From positions 1-41,461 of the forward strand of contig JAFWYP010000051.1 of NCBI GenBank assembly GCA_017517665.1: a stretch of DNA of 41,461 bases, in the 5' to 3' direction. Positions 1-7,437 of this stretch are shown one piece after another (the first letter of the stretch is position 1; every line of letters begins with the position of its first letter). This stretch comes from Clostridia bacterium (GTDB lineage Bacteria; Bacillota; Clostridia; Oscillospirales; Acutalibacteraceae). The notes beneath the pieces were generated by a model that had not been told where the DNA came from, did not search any database, and saw nothing but the letters and a program-made list of their open reading frames with translations. A program made the position numbers and the translations under genes.

Positions 1-354
1 AAGGTTATTGAGAGATAGAATCAACGCATCGGAAATGCTTTCGGTATGCACACCTGCCGCACGGTCATCGCCTGCAAAGGAATTTTCCCAGTCAAGCGGC
101 AAATCCATACTTGTAACTTCGGCAACATATCTGTCGTGACGTTCTTTTTTAATGCGTTCTTTTTCGAGTCTTTGCGCCTCTCGCTCTTTTTTAATCTGCT
201 CCTGCCGCTTCCATTCAAGTTCTCTCTGCATCTCGCGGAGCGATTCCGCCGCAACGTCAAGATCTTCTCTCGAAAGCATATGTCCGAGTTCTCTTATGTT
301 TTTGAAAAATTCGTTGAATACATCAAAAGCTTCGTTTGTTCTTTTTTCTGCCAT
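1..354 (-). CDS. Hypothetical charged coiled-coil protein, C-terminus outside window
   Basis: An open frame runs from ATG at 354 leftward to the window edge without a stop, giving 118 visible codons. The product is very rich in Glu, Lys and Arg. Residues about 35-75 are an uninterrupted charged helix (motifs such as REMQRELEWKRQEQ and KERIKKER) likely to form a coiled coil. A less charged segment containing SMDLPLDWENSFAGDD follows. An AAAGGCGG-like ribosome site precedes the ATG. No signal peptide or membrane segment is visible. The gene lies downstream of the Xre regulator on the same strand but is separated from it by a terminator hairpin at 445-492. The family is not recognised and no function is proposed. 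The complete C-terminus would be needed to name it. Confidence 0.6.
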   Translation of the reverse strand, partial: MAEKRTNEAFDVFNEFFKNIRELGHMLSREDLDVAAESLREMQRELEWKRQEQIKKEREAQRLEKERIKKERHDRYVAEVTSMDLPLDWENSFAGDDRAAGVHTESISDALILSLNNL

Positions 355-444
355 AACACATCCGCCTTTCATAAAAAGTATATTACATCACTTGTCCCGT
401 TTTCTGTACTTTACAACCGTATTTTACAAAACATGATGAGGCAA

Positions 445-492
445 AAACAAACCATCTCATGATGTTACAGAAACTTCAGAGATGGTTTGTTT
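445..492 (-). terminator. Rho-independent terminator after the Xre regulator gene
   Basis: A 14-bp inverted repeat (445-458 with 479-492) surrounds a 20-nt loop. Read leftward, the stem runs into GGTTTGTTTTTG, a T-rich tail. The site lies between the regulator gene (stop at 557) and the next leftward gene (start 354), so those two are probably separate transcription units. Confidence 0.7.
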
Positions 493-556
493 ATTATTAA
501 TTGTTTGCTGTATTATTTTTTCTCCATTGGCGTTGTTTTTCTTCCATCTGTTCAAT

Positions 557-1330
557 CTAGACTTCAACGCTCGGAAGAGGATTGTTGTTTTTAGGGGGAA
601 GATTCTTCCCGAAGTTTGCTCTGAGCTTTTCGTGATAATCTTCTATCGGCAGCCAATGATTTCTGATTGCTTCGGCGAGTTTGAAAATATGATCGTTATC
701 TCTTCCCACAAAATATTCTGATTTACGATATCCGCTGACGGTTTCTTCATCAAGCAAGCCGAAAGCAAGTCTCATTGCGTCCAGAACGTCAATGATTTCA
801 AAACGGTAGGGAACTTTGAGATGAGGTTTTTGTTCGTCAATGCTTTCAATTAGTCCGGCAAAGTCACCATAGATTTTCGTGTAGTTTGTGATTCTCATCA
901 TTTCGCTTTCCATATGACCAAGTTTTTTCCCTATGAATGAATCTATTCTTTCAATCGTATCTTCCTGTTGCTTTTTCAGTTTGTTATATTCTTCGCTGAG
1001 GCTTGTTTCTTCATTGTTTCTGAAATATACCATCACTCGGCTTATGTCTTTTACGGTTTTATCGGGTTTATATTTGAAAATATCCTTATCATGATACCTG
1101 AAGAGAAACATTGCCTTTTCATCCAGCTGCTGTTTTTGTTCTTCTGTTATTTCACCGAAGAAGCATTCATCGATTCCGAAAAACTCTGAAAGCTGTCGGA
1201 GTCTTTTAGCGGAGATTTCTTTTCTTGAGTTTTCCCATGCACTGACTAACTGCCTTGACACATTGAGAATATCTGCGATTTCTCCGATTGTGAAATTGCA
1301 TTTTGTTCTGATAATTTTTAAACCATTCAT
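557..1330 (-). CDS. Xre-family HTH transcriptional regulator
   Basis: This is a 257-residue protein. Its N-terminal ~60 residues form a classic Cro/CI-type helix-turn-helix: IIRTKCNFTIGEIADILN, then VSRQLVSAWENSRKEIS, then LRQLSEFFGIDECFF. The remaining ~190 residues are helical and charged with no recognised enzyme motif; they may act in dimerisation or sensing. The start ATG at 1330 has an AAGGAG site. The gene diverges from the four-peptide cassette at 1619 across a 288-bp region with promoters on both strands. It is therefore a natural candidate to repress or autoregulate that region. The HTH assignment is firm; the target is inferred from position only. Confidence 0.85.
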   Translation of the reverse strand: MNGLKIIRTKCNFTIGEIADILNVSRQLVSAWENSRKEISAKRLRQLSEFFGIDECFFGEITEEQKQQLDEKAMFLFRYHDKDIFKYKPDKTVKDISRVMVYFRNNEETSLSEEYNKLKKQQEDTIERIDSFIGKKLGHMESEMMRITNYTKIYGDFAGLIESIDEQKPHLKVPYRFEIIDVLDAMRLAFGLLDEETVSGYRKSEYFVGRDNDHIFKLAEAIRNHWLPIEDYHEKLRANFGKNLPPKNNNPLPSVEV

Positions 1331-1366
1331 ATTATTTCTCCTTTATGTTTTTTGTTTGCAACCAAA

Positions 1367-1395
1367 TGATAATTTTAGTTTACATTCATCGTCAA
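1367..1395 (-). promoter_or_regulatory. Promoter of the Xre regulator gene
   Basis: Read leftward, TTGACG (1395-1390) and TATCAT (1372-1367) are separated by 17 bp and lie ~37 bp upstream of the ATG at 1330. CCAAAT and ATTTGG-like words nearby (1362-1368 and around 1411) could be an operator, but no clean dyad is visible. Confidence 0.6.
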
Positions 1396-1456
1396 GACGA
1401 AAACTTTAAACTTGGTTACATTTGTTTATTGAGCCAAATTCTGATTAAATTAACCC

Positions 1457-1600
1457 GGAAAAAATTTTTTTGAAATTCAGGTTAATTTTGTTGCAAGTTG
1501 TCCCTGATATGTATTTGGAGGCGAAAAACCTCTTGAAAAAATTTTTGGGAATTTGGTTAATTCTTTCGGAATATGTTCCCGATATACATAGTGTAGGATG
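1457..1600 (+). repeat. Two ~75-bp imperfect tandem repeats, probable duplicated promoter
   Basis: Two imperfect copies begin near 1457 and 1534. Each contains, in order, an A6T5-7 tract (1459 and 1536), GGTTAATT (1480-1487 and 1555-1562), and CCC-GATAT or CCCTGATAT (GATAT at 1506-1510 and 1581-1585). The spacing from GGTTAATT to GATAT is identical in both copies (26 bp start to start). This suggests paired -35/-10-like elements rather than random AT-richness. The array lies immediately upstream of the peptide cassette and does not match the canonical TTGACA/TATAAT promoters elsewhere in the window. Promoter function is inferred. Confidence 0.55.
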
Positions 1601-1618
1601 ATTTACGGAGGTGAGTTT

Positions 1619-1753
1619 ATGGTTTTCTGTTTTACAGCAGCTGCAGCAACGGCAGCGAAGGCAATTACCGTTGCCAAAGCGCTTTCGGGCATAGGCGCAA
1701 TTCTTATGAGCGTTCAGGCTGTTTCAGACAGTGTCAAGGCTTATAAGGGCTGA
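1619..1753 (+). CDS. Short Ala-rich hydrophobic peptide 1 (44 aa)
   Basis: ATG at 1619 follows a strong GGAGGTGA site (1607-1614), and 44 codons run to TGA at 1751-1753. The peptide begins MVFCFTAAAATAAKA and continues as an amphipathic to hydrophobic helix (ALSGIGAILMSVQAV), ending in YKG. It has one Cys and four Lys. It could be a single membrane-spanning or membrane-binding helix. It is the first of four consecutive mini-genes, each with its own near-perfect Shine-Dalgarno site. The ribosome site and clean frame support translation. No homologue is recognised and the function is unknown. Confidence 0.65.
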   Translation: MVFCFTAAAATAAKAITVAKALSGIGAILMSVQAVSDSVKAYKG

Positions 1754-1781
1754 AATTCTCTTTTTTAAGGAGGTGATTTTC

Positions 1782-1850
1782 ATGTTTTCCATTTTAGGTT
1801 CAATTCTTGTTGCAGTTGCCACAATCATTGAGGTTGTTGCAAGCAACTGA
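1782..1850 (+). CDS. Short hydrophobic peptide 2 (22 aa)
   Basis: ATG at 1782 follows an AAGGAGGTGAT site (1767-1777), and TGA ends at 1850. The 22-residue product is almost wholly hydrophobic: MFSILGSILVAVATIIEVV, then ASN. It has one acidic residue and no basic one. It is long enough to span a bilayer once. It resembles, in size and character only, small membrane-active peptides such as type I toxins or phenol-soluble modulins; no homology is claimed. The strength of the ribosome site is the main reason to accept so short a gene. Confidence 0.6.
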   Translation: MFSILGSILVAVATIIEVVASN

Positions 1851-1888
1851 GCTTCATATATTAATTAGGTTTAAGTGAGGTGATATTT

Positions 1889-1972
1889 ATGACGTCTTGT
1901 TTGCTTTTATGGGGAGTTAAAACAGCCTGTGTTCTGGGCTGTAAGGTTGCCAGAATGATGTTCCTTGCATAA
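1889..1972 (+). CDS. Short Cys-containing hydrophobic peptide 3 (27 aa)
   Basis: ATG at 1889 follows GAGGTGAT (1877-1884), and TAA ends at 1972. The 27-residue peptide starts MTSCLLLWGVKTACVLGC and ends KVARMMFLA. It has three Cys, one Trp and three basic residues, so it is a cationic hydrophobic helix candidate. It is the third member of the four-peptide cassette. Function is unknown; the evidence for reality is the ribosome site and the regular spacing from its neighbours. Confidence 0.55.
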   Translation: MTSCLLLWGVKTACVLGCKVARMMFLA

Positions 1973-2020
1973 TTCTGTGCATCCGGATATACATAATCTT
2001 TACAATCAGGAGGTGATATT

Positions 2021-2197
2021 ATGATTAAGCCCAGTACTCTGAATCTTATGCCGGTCAAGGTGTACGGTCTCAGCCCTGCCCAGACAGGCGGACCTGTTGT
2101 TAAAACGGGACCCACCGCCGGTCAGAACCGCAGCCGTAACAAAAACGGCCGCTGGCGTGCCAAACGCAGTGACGCAGGCGTGCCCCGCAGCAAGTGA
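2021..2197 (+). CDS. Short strongly basic peptide 4 (58 aa)
   Basis: ATG at 2021 follows a near-perfect AGGAGGTGAT site (2008-2017), and TGA ends at 2197. The 58-residue product is hydrophilic. It is Pro/Gly-rich in the middle (PAQTGGPVVKTGPTAGQ) and very basic at the C-terminus (NRSRNKNGRWRAKRSDAG), as in disordered nucleic-acid-binding or antimicrobial tails. Its codons are noticeably more GC-rich than those of the large operon downstream. It is the last gene before the terminator at 2277. No family is recognised. Confidence 0.65.
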   Translation: MIKPSTLNLMPVKVYGLSPAQTGGPVVKTGPTAGQNRSRNKNGRWRAKRSDAGVPRSK

Positions 2198-2276
2198 TGC
2201 TGCAATTGGATTTGTCAACCAAAGAACCGTAACCGAAATTCGTATCAGGTTTGGTTCTGAGCTTTCCTTTCTATTT

Positions 2277-2324
2277 AAAAGGCACGGATTACAGCTGAAA
2301 ACTTGCTGTAACCTGTGCCTTTTA
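2277..2324 (+). terminator. Terminator of the peptide cassette
   Basis: A long imperfect stem (2277-2295 with 2305-2322) closes on a 9-nt loop and runs into TTTTAGTTTTG. It separates the four-peptide transcript from the NTPase operon, which has its own promoter at 2347-2375. Confidence 0.75.
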
Positions 2325-2346
2325 GTTTTGAATTTAAATAAATATG

Positions 2347-2375
2347 TTGCATTAATCGAAATAATATTATATATT
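2347..2375 (+). promoter_or_regulatory. Promoter of the NTPase-HEPN-CARF operon
   Basis: TTGCAT (2347-2352) and TATATT (2370-2375) are separated by exactly 17 bp, ~30 bp upstream of the first gene. This is a normal housekeeping-type promoter, unlike the repeated elements upstream of the peptide cassette. Confidence 0.6.
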
Positions 2376-2409
2376 TAAAATATAACTTTTTAATCGGAGA
2401 TGTATGATT

Positions 2410-5400
2410 ATGAGCAGAATATCCGAAAATTTCTTTAAAAATCCGCACACCATTCTTTATATAGGAAAAAACGTTTCCAACGAAGACATAAAGAAGTATT
2501 ATGCTGTTTACAATTGGAAATGTGTTATTACCTGCAAAACAGATGCAGAATTTGACGACTGTTTTAAAAATTCTGTGTCGATTAACGATGTAGAAACATT
2601 ACCTGAATTCAGTTTCACAAGAATGCCTGTTGTCAGGTTGTTCGGGATGGGTGATAATCTTCCGTCAAAACCTACGGCGAGAATATATTTTGCGAGCATT
2701 CTAAAATTATTGCAGGCTGTGCACTCCTTGGTTGCGGTTGGTATAACAGAAGAAGAAGCGTGGATATTTAAAAGCGAATATGTTTATGAAGAACTCAAAA
2801 GAATCAACGGTAAACGCATATCGTTTTTTTGTACTGATCCTAAAATTTTTGATTTCTATCAGGATGAGGATTATGACTTTTTCAATATTGAAGATAAATT
2901 CGGCTTCCACAGCGAAAATCCTGCCAATATAATTGAAAAGAGCCGAGAAAAAGCAGAACATCTTAAAGAGGAATATCCGGAACTGAATGATTACAGCGTT
3001 GATTTTTATTATCGTGACCATAAACCCGTTCAGTTTATAGAAGAAGATTTCAGAAACTTCAAAACATTTGGCACAATTCTTACCTTTAAAACAGTTAATC
3101 AGCATATCGGTACAAGATATATAAAAGACTCATTTATAAAATTCCTTGAAAACAGTTCAACGTTTCCACAGTGGTATGGTTACCGACCTGACCTGAATTT
3201 TTATGTTGAAAGACAAATCGAAAAGGAACTTTTGGAAGCTGTAAAAAACGGTCTTGATAAAAACAATATGACTTTTGTGCTTAGAGGAGACTCGGGAAGC
3301 AGTAAAAGCGTTATTCTTGCATCAGTTGCTTACCGTATTTTTGGGGAAGAAAACAATCCCGTTGTTTATATCACAGAAAAAATAACAGACGATTTGAAGT
3401 TTGACCGGTATTCAGATTATTTGAATGAAACTGTGGAAAAACTTCAGGGTGCCGAAAATAAAAGGGTTTTGATTGTCTGGGATCATTCCGTTGCTGATAT
3501 AAAGAGCATCCAAAAAATAGAAAATTCTCTTGAAAAGGTAGGCAGACGTTTCGTTCTTCTTTGTTGCGGTTATAAGACTGTCAGTGCGGAAAACTCTTCG
3601 AGGAATCTGAAAATTTTCGATGTTGAAAGAAGCTTTTCGGTTGAAGAACGCAATAAAAGTTTTGAACTGATCAAAAAATACACAGACATAGATTTTGATG
3701 ATGTTGCAGAAGAGTTAAAAGGATGCGATGATATCTTCTTAATCTTTTATACGGTAATTAAACAAATACGCAGAAGACTCCGTATAAAAATAAGAATCGA
3801 ACACAAGTCAATTTATGATTATGTTATTGGTAAGATTACAGATCTTTCAGATAATAAAAAGGCAGTAAAAAGGCCAAATTCCGATGCGATTCTCGAGCAG
3901 TTTAAAAAACTCGGTCTTGTTGATGAAAACTGTTCTTTTTCAAAAGAAAAAGATGAGAATTCAGAAGATATGAAAGAGCAACTGGATGATTTCAACTTAG
4001 CAATCGCTATGTTCAGTCAAGCCGGTCTGGAGTTGCCTGCCGATATCGCTTACCATATCTTTTTTAAAAGCGACGATTTGAGAAAAACTATATATTCAGA
4101 CAGCAACATGGAAACATTCCGTGCATTGAGTAATATTCCTTGGTTGAGATATAATGATTCAAATGATAATCTTTCTTTCTCCTTCAGAATTCCTCTTGAG
4201 GCAGGTTTTTTTATTGAAGATTATGTTGCGAAGAATCCCAGTAATAAATGGTTCGGAAAGCGGTTTGAATTACTTGAAAAAATAATAAAGCTTTATTCGA
4301 GTCAGGCAAAAACAACGAGATTAAAAGATCTGTTTTTCACCTATAACCTACAAATGATGCTTAGAAACACAGGACCAAACTCATCCGAGTACAAGACAAA
4401 CGAAAAATTTAGAATAGAATTTCACAATAAAATAACACAAAATGTCAAAAAACTTATTCTTGTTGATGATAGTGTTTCTGAAACAACAGATAATGACGGC
4501 GGTTTTTCAGCTATTTATATTAATTTTGTCAGAGAGTATTATAAAAGCTTTGTGGACAAATACATCGGCGAAGAAGGATCAGTCAACGGTGAAACAACTA
4601 AAAAAGCCACAGATGCTCTAAATGATGCAATCGACAATGCCGTTAAAAGAATAGATAGTCTTGATAATTTGATTAGCGGTGATAATATTGATGCTCGCTC
4701 AAAAAAATACAACCTTAAGCAACGCAATACCCTTATAAACGAAGTGGCAATATGCAACAATTATCTTAAAAAACTTGGCTATGACAAGCCCTTGCCATAT
4801 GATACAGTTTGCGGATATTTACGCAAAGCCATTTCATCAAACAGATTTGACAGCTATCTTTATGGCAGTTTATTTGATACTTTTTGCACGTTCTATGATT
4901 CGTTCAAAGATGATCAGGAAAAACTTGAAAACTTTATAAAAATATTCGAAACCATCAATGAATGGAAACTTCTTAAAAACAACGATTCACAAGAAAGCAA
5001 ATCATACAAAACGGTTAATCGAAAAATTGAAGCTATTAAAGATATAACGTCGCATTTGCCTGAAATTTCAATTGACAGTATTTCTAAGGGCAAAACTGAG
5101 CCGTTCGACATGCTTTATCAAAATAGAAAGAGCGATGTTATTGTTTTGGCTTGTTATAAAGAATTGGAAAGAATTCAGGATGTTTATCATTATAGCCCCG
5201 ATACAGACAGAGCAACTATTGAAAAAGTCTATATGTTCATGTCCGAAAACTATTCGATTTTAAAAGATTCTTCAAATGCTATGAATTTGCTCATCAGAGT
5301 TGCGTGGATGTATTTCAGCGGGTATACTCTTGACAGCAAAAAAGAGCGCCAGTTAACAAAAATTTCTGTAGGCGATTGGAAAGAGTTGAAAAAATATTGC

Positions 5401-5832
5401 GAAGTTTATTCTGAATTACTTAAAGATTCTCCCGAATATAAGCAGCCTGATATTTGTCTTCTTTATGTCCTTTCAATCTGTCAGATAAATTATTTTGAAA
5501 AGAGTGAACTGCTGAATTCAGAAAAGGTAAAAGGAATTCTTCTTTCCGACGACTGGTTTGATGACCGCGGTCGAATGCGCACCCCATTTGTTCTTTGTGA
5601 TGATGACAAAGGCAAACCGTTGGAGTTCATCGGCGTGGTGGAAATGAATAAACTGACATCTGACGGCGGAAAAATGAGTGTGGAAGGCCATCCGATGAGG
5701 TTAAGGTTCAGAAACAGCAATATCGGAAGAGATGTTACTCCGAATATCGGTGATAGAATCAAAATTCATATTGGAATCGGTTATGCAGGCTTCTCCGCAT
5801 GCATATGCGAAGGGGGGAACAGGCAGTTATGA
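2410..5832 (+). CDS. SIR2-like/STAND-like P-loop NTPase, putative defence protein
   Basis: The protein has 1140 residues. The first ~150 look like a degenerate SIR2-like Rossmann fold: WKCVITCKTDAEFDD matches the W-x-x-VITTNxD strand region, MPVVRLFG matches the K-L-H-G strand but lacks the catalytic His, and SLVAVGITEEE matches the V-G-hydrophobic strand. A Walker A variant, GDSGSSKS (293-300), has Ser instead of the usual Gly before Lys299. A Walker B-like VLIVWDH ends at Asp358-His359. A long helical region follows, as in STAND ATPases, and the last ~90 residues are beta-rich. ATG 2410 is preferred over 2404 because GGAG (2396-2399) is 10 nt away rather than 4. The stop overlaps the next start (ATGA). 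NTPase function is fairly sure; the SIR2-like call is pattern-based. Confidence 0.7.
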   Translation: MSRISENFFKNPHTILYIGKNVSNEDIKKYYAVYNWKCVITCKTDAEFDDCFKNSVSINDVETLPEFSFTRMPVVRLFGMGDNLPSKPTARIYFASILKLLQAVHSLVAVGITEEEAWIFKSEYVYEELKRINGKRISFFCTDPKIFDFYQDEDYDFFNIEDKFGFHSENPANIIEKSREKAEHLKEEYPELNDYSVDFYYRDHKPVQFIEEDFRNFKTFGTILTFKTVNQHIGTRYIKDSFIKFLENSSTFPQWYGYRPDLNFYVERQIEKELLEAVKNGLDKNNMTFVLRGDSGSSKSVILASVAYRIFGEENNPVVYITEKITDDLKFDRYSDYLNETVEKLQGAENKRVLIVWDHSVADIKSIQKIENSLEKVGRRFVLLCCGYKTVSAENSSRNLKIFDVERSFSVEERNKSFELIKKYTDIDFDDVAEELKGCDDIFLIFYTVIKQIRRRLRIKIRIEHKSIYDYVIGKITDLSDNKKAVKRPNSDAILEQFKKLGLVDENCSFSKEKDENSEDMKEQLDDFNLAIAMFSQAGLELPADIAYHIFFKSDDLRKTIYSDSNMETFRALSNIPWLRYNDSNDNLSFSFRIPLEAGFFIEDYVAKNPSNKWFGKRFELLEKIIKLYSSQAKTTRLKDLFFTYNLQMMLRNTGPNSSEYKTNEKFRIEFHNKITQNVKKLILVDDSVSETTDNDGGFSAIYINFVREYYKSFVDKYIGEEGSVNGETTKKATDALNDAIDNAVKRIDSLDNLISGDNIDARSKKYNLKQRNTLINEVAICNNYLKKLGYDKPLPYDTVCGYLRKAISSNRFDSYLYGSLFDTFCTFYDSFKDDQEKLENFIKIFETINEWKLLKNNDSQESKSYKTVNRKIEAIKDITSHLPEISIDSISKGKTEPFDMLYQNRKSDVIVLACYKELERIQDVYHYSPDTDRATIEKVYMFMSENYSILKDSSNAMNLLIRVAWMYFSGYTLDSKKERQLTKISVGDWKELKKYCEVYSELLKDSPEYKQPDICLLYVLSICQINYFEKSELLNSEKVKGILLSDDWFDDRGRMRTPFVLCDDDKGKPLEFIGVVEMNKLTSDGGKMSVEGHPMRLRFRNSNIGRDVTPNIGDRIKIHIGIGYAGFSACICEGGNRQL

Positions 5833-6812
5833 GCAACAGCGAAACAGGCCCCATTATAGGTAAAGAAAAAGCTGAAGAGATCAATGAGTCTCTTCAAAAA
5901 ATGATTGACCCAAGACTTTTTTTCTTTTGCAATTATACACCGACTCCGTTTACCCCCGGGCCCGGGAACGATGAAGCCCAAATTTTGGTTGCAGTTCAGG
6001 ATTTGTATAAGTTTGCTTTTGACTCAACCTTTGTTTTTAAAAAATTTATTATTAAAGAAGCATCTCCCGATGCAAAAACAGCTCTTGATTTCATAGAAAC
6101 TCTTCGTTCAGTAATAGACCATAATCAAAGTAAGTTTAACGGATTTACTGAAAAGAACTATCTGAAAAAATACAATAATTTTTTTCCCGAAAATAATTTT
6201 GCGTCTTTGTATGAAAGGTTGAAAGAGGCGGCAGATACATTAATTATTGCGGCAAAGCACTTTATCGAAACCAAATCAGAGTGTGAAAACAAAGAAGAAT
6301 TTGTTGAAAGTTGGATAGATGAAACCATTAAGTGGTATTCCCAAACCGTTAAATCTTCAATTTTTTGGGGAGTTTTGATTGATAAGCTGGGATACTGTGA
6401 TGATTCGACGTTTCTAAACTATTTTATAGCCTCGGAATATCTAAAAACAGTTATTAAGATTGGAGATGAAGAACATAGTCTTGCTTTCGTTTTGGAAAGG
6501 ATCAAAAACTATCCCGATTTACTGGACCGTTTGGAAAACAAATTGAACGCTCACTTTAAAGCTAATAAGGCTAAAATAATCGGTGAAGTACAGAAAACTA
6601 AAAAAAGTATGGATCCCCAAAATACTGTAAGCTTTTCAAAATGCTTTTATGAAAAACTTTGGAAAGAATCTGTTAAAAAGACTATTAATAGTTTACAGGG
6701 CACTGAAACTCTTTTGCCGCAAAGTCTGTTTAACAAATATATTGATGAAGAATTTTATCCTGAAAACTATTTGATGGATTGGATAGTAAACCAAGAATGG
6801 ACTGATTTATGA
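5829..6812 (+). CDS. Predicted HEPN-like helical protein (possible RNase)
   Basis: The product has 327 residues from ATG 5829, which overlaps the preceding stop as ATGA. This start is favoured over an earlier in-frame ATG at 5799 inside the NTPase gene. The protein appears all-helical and carries TLRSVIDHNQSKFNG at 91-105: Arg93-x4-His98 followed by Asn-Gly. This fits the Rx4-6H signature of HEPN domains, which are metal-independent RNases or RNA-binding modules in toxin-antitoxin, abortive infection and Csm6-type proteins. No second domain is recognised. The next gene again overlaps by ATGA, so the two products are probably made in step. The HEPN call rests on one motif and on context, so it is moderate. 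Confidence 0.5.
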   Translation: MSNSETGPIIGKEKAEEINESLQKMIDPRLFFFCNYTPTPFTPGPGNDEAQILVAVQDLYKFAFDSTFVFKKFIIKEASPDAKTALDFIETLRSVIDHNQSKFNGFTEKNYLKKYNNFFPENNFASLYERLKEAADTLIIAAKHFIETKSECENKEEFVESWIDETIKWYSQTVKSSIFWGVLIDKLGYCDDSTFLNYFIASEYLKTVIKIGDEEHSLAFVLERIKNYPDLLDRLENKLNAHFKANKAKIIGEVQKTKKSMDPQNTVSFSKCFYEKLWKESVKKTINSLQGTETLLPQSLFNKYIDEEFYPENYLMDWIVNQEWTDL

Positions 6813-7432
6813 TGACAAACAAAGATTTTTTTGTAACAATCCCTATGCTTCCACCTGAAAAGTTGGAAGAGCTTAATTATGTCAAGGAGGGCAAACCCGA
6901 CGGTGTGAAGTCAAGAAAAGTTTCTTTTCCTTCGCTTGCAATGATTGAGTGGAATGCCCAAAAAGACGATGATATCAGAATTATTGCCGTTATGACGGAT
7001 GACGTTAACGGTTTTTCCGTTAAAAATCTTGAGAAATTCAAGCGTGAGCTTTCAGAACTTTCCGACGATATCGGTATTGAATTGAGCGTTGAGGAAATCG
7101 TTCACGTTCCTCACACCGAATCGAAAGAAAAACACAACAAGCTTTTTAAGGAGCTTTGCGCCCTGTTCAAAAATGGGCGTGATATCTATATGGAACTGAC
7201 TTACGGCACTAAAGTCACACCCATAGGTCTGTTTTCATCACTGACCTATGCCGATAAAGTCTGCGGTTGCGACATCAAAAGTATTATTTACGGGAACTAC
7301 GCTTTTAATGATTCAAAAATCGGCAGTATTTACGACATACGTTCTATGTATGATTTCAGTATGTTTATTCATTCCGCAGAGTTTCTGACCAAGGAAAACC
7401 TTGACATTGTTTTAAATAACATCTGGGGGTGA
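6809..7432 (+). CDS. TM1812/Csx-type CARF-like protein
   Basis: This 207-residue protein has the layout of the CARF/TM1812 (DxTHG) family. An N-terminal alpha/beta half carries a strand IRIIAVMTDDV, then IVHVPHTESKEKHNKLF. The signature DIYMELTYGTKVTPIGLFSS (125-144) corresponds to the DxT-H/Y-G loop and helix that line the ligand pocket. The next strand, KSIIYGNY, matches the family's I-x-x-I-Y-Y-G segment. CARF domains bind cyclic oligoadenylates or related ligands. No effector domain is fused, so effector action would come from the HEPN-like or sigma-like neighbours. Its start overlaps the upstream stop (ATGA) and its stop overlaps a GTGA at 7429. There is no CRISPR array in the window. 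Confidence 0.65.
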   Translation: MMTNKDFFVTIPMLPPEKLEELNYVKEGKPDGVKSRKVSFPSLAMIEWNAQKDDDIRIIAVMTDDVNGFSVKNLEKFKRELSELSDDIGIELSVEEIVHVPHTESKEKHNKLFKELCALFKNGRDIYMELTYGTKVTPIGLFSSLTYADKVCGCDIKSIIYGNYAFNDSKIGSIYDIRSMYDFSMFIHSAEFLTKENLDIVLNNIWG

Positions 7433-7437
7433 TTTCT

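Noticed and set aside
1861-2218. Leftward frames of 84 and 70 codons opposite the peptide cassette, and a rightward 93-codon frame at 2097-2378.
   Set aside because: None has a ribosome site. They shadow the micro-genes or run through the terminator, while the micro-genes have strong sites.
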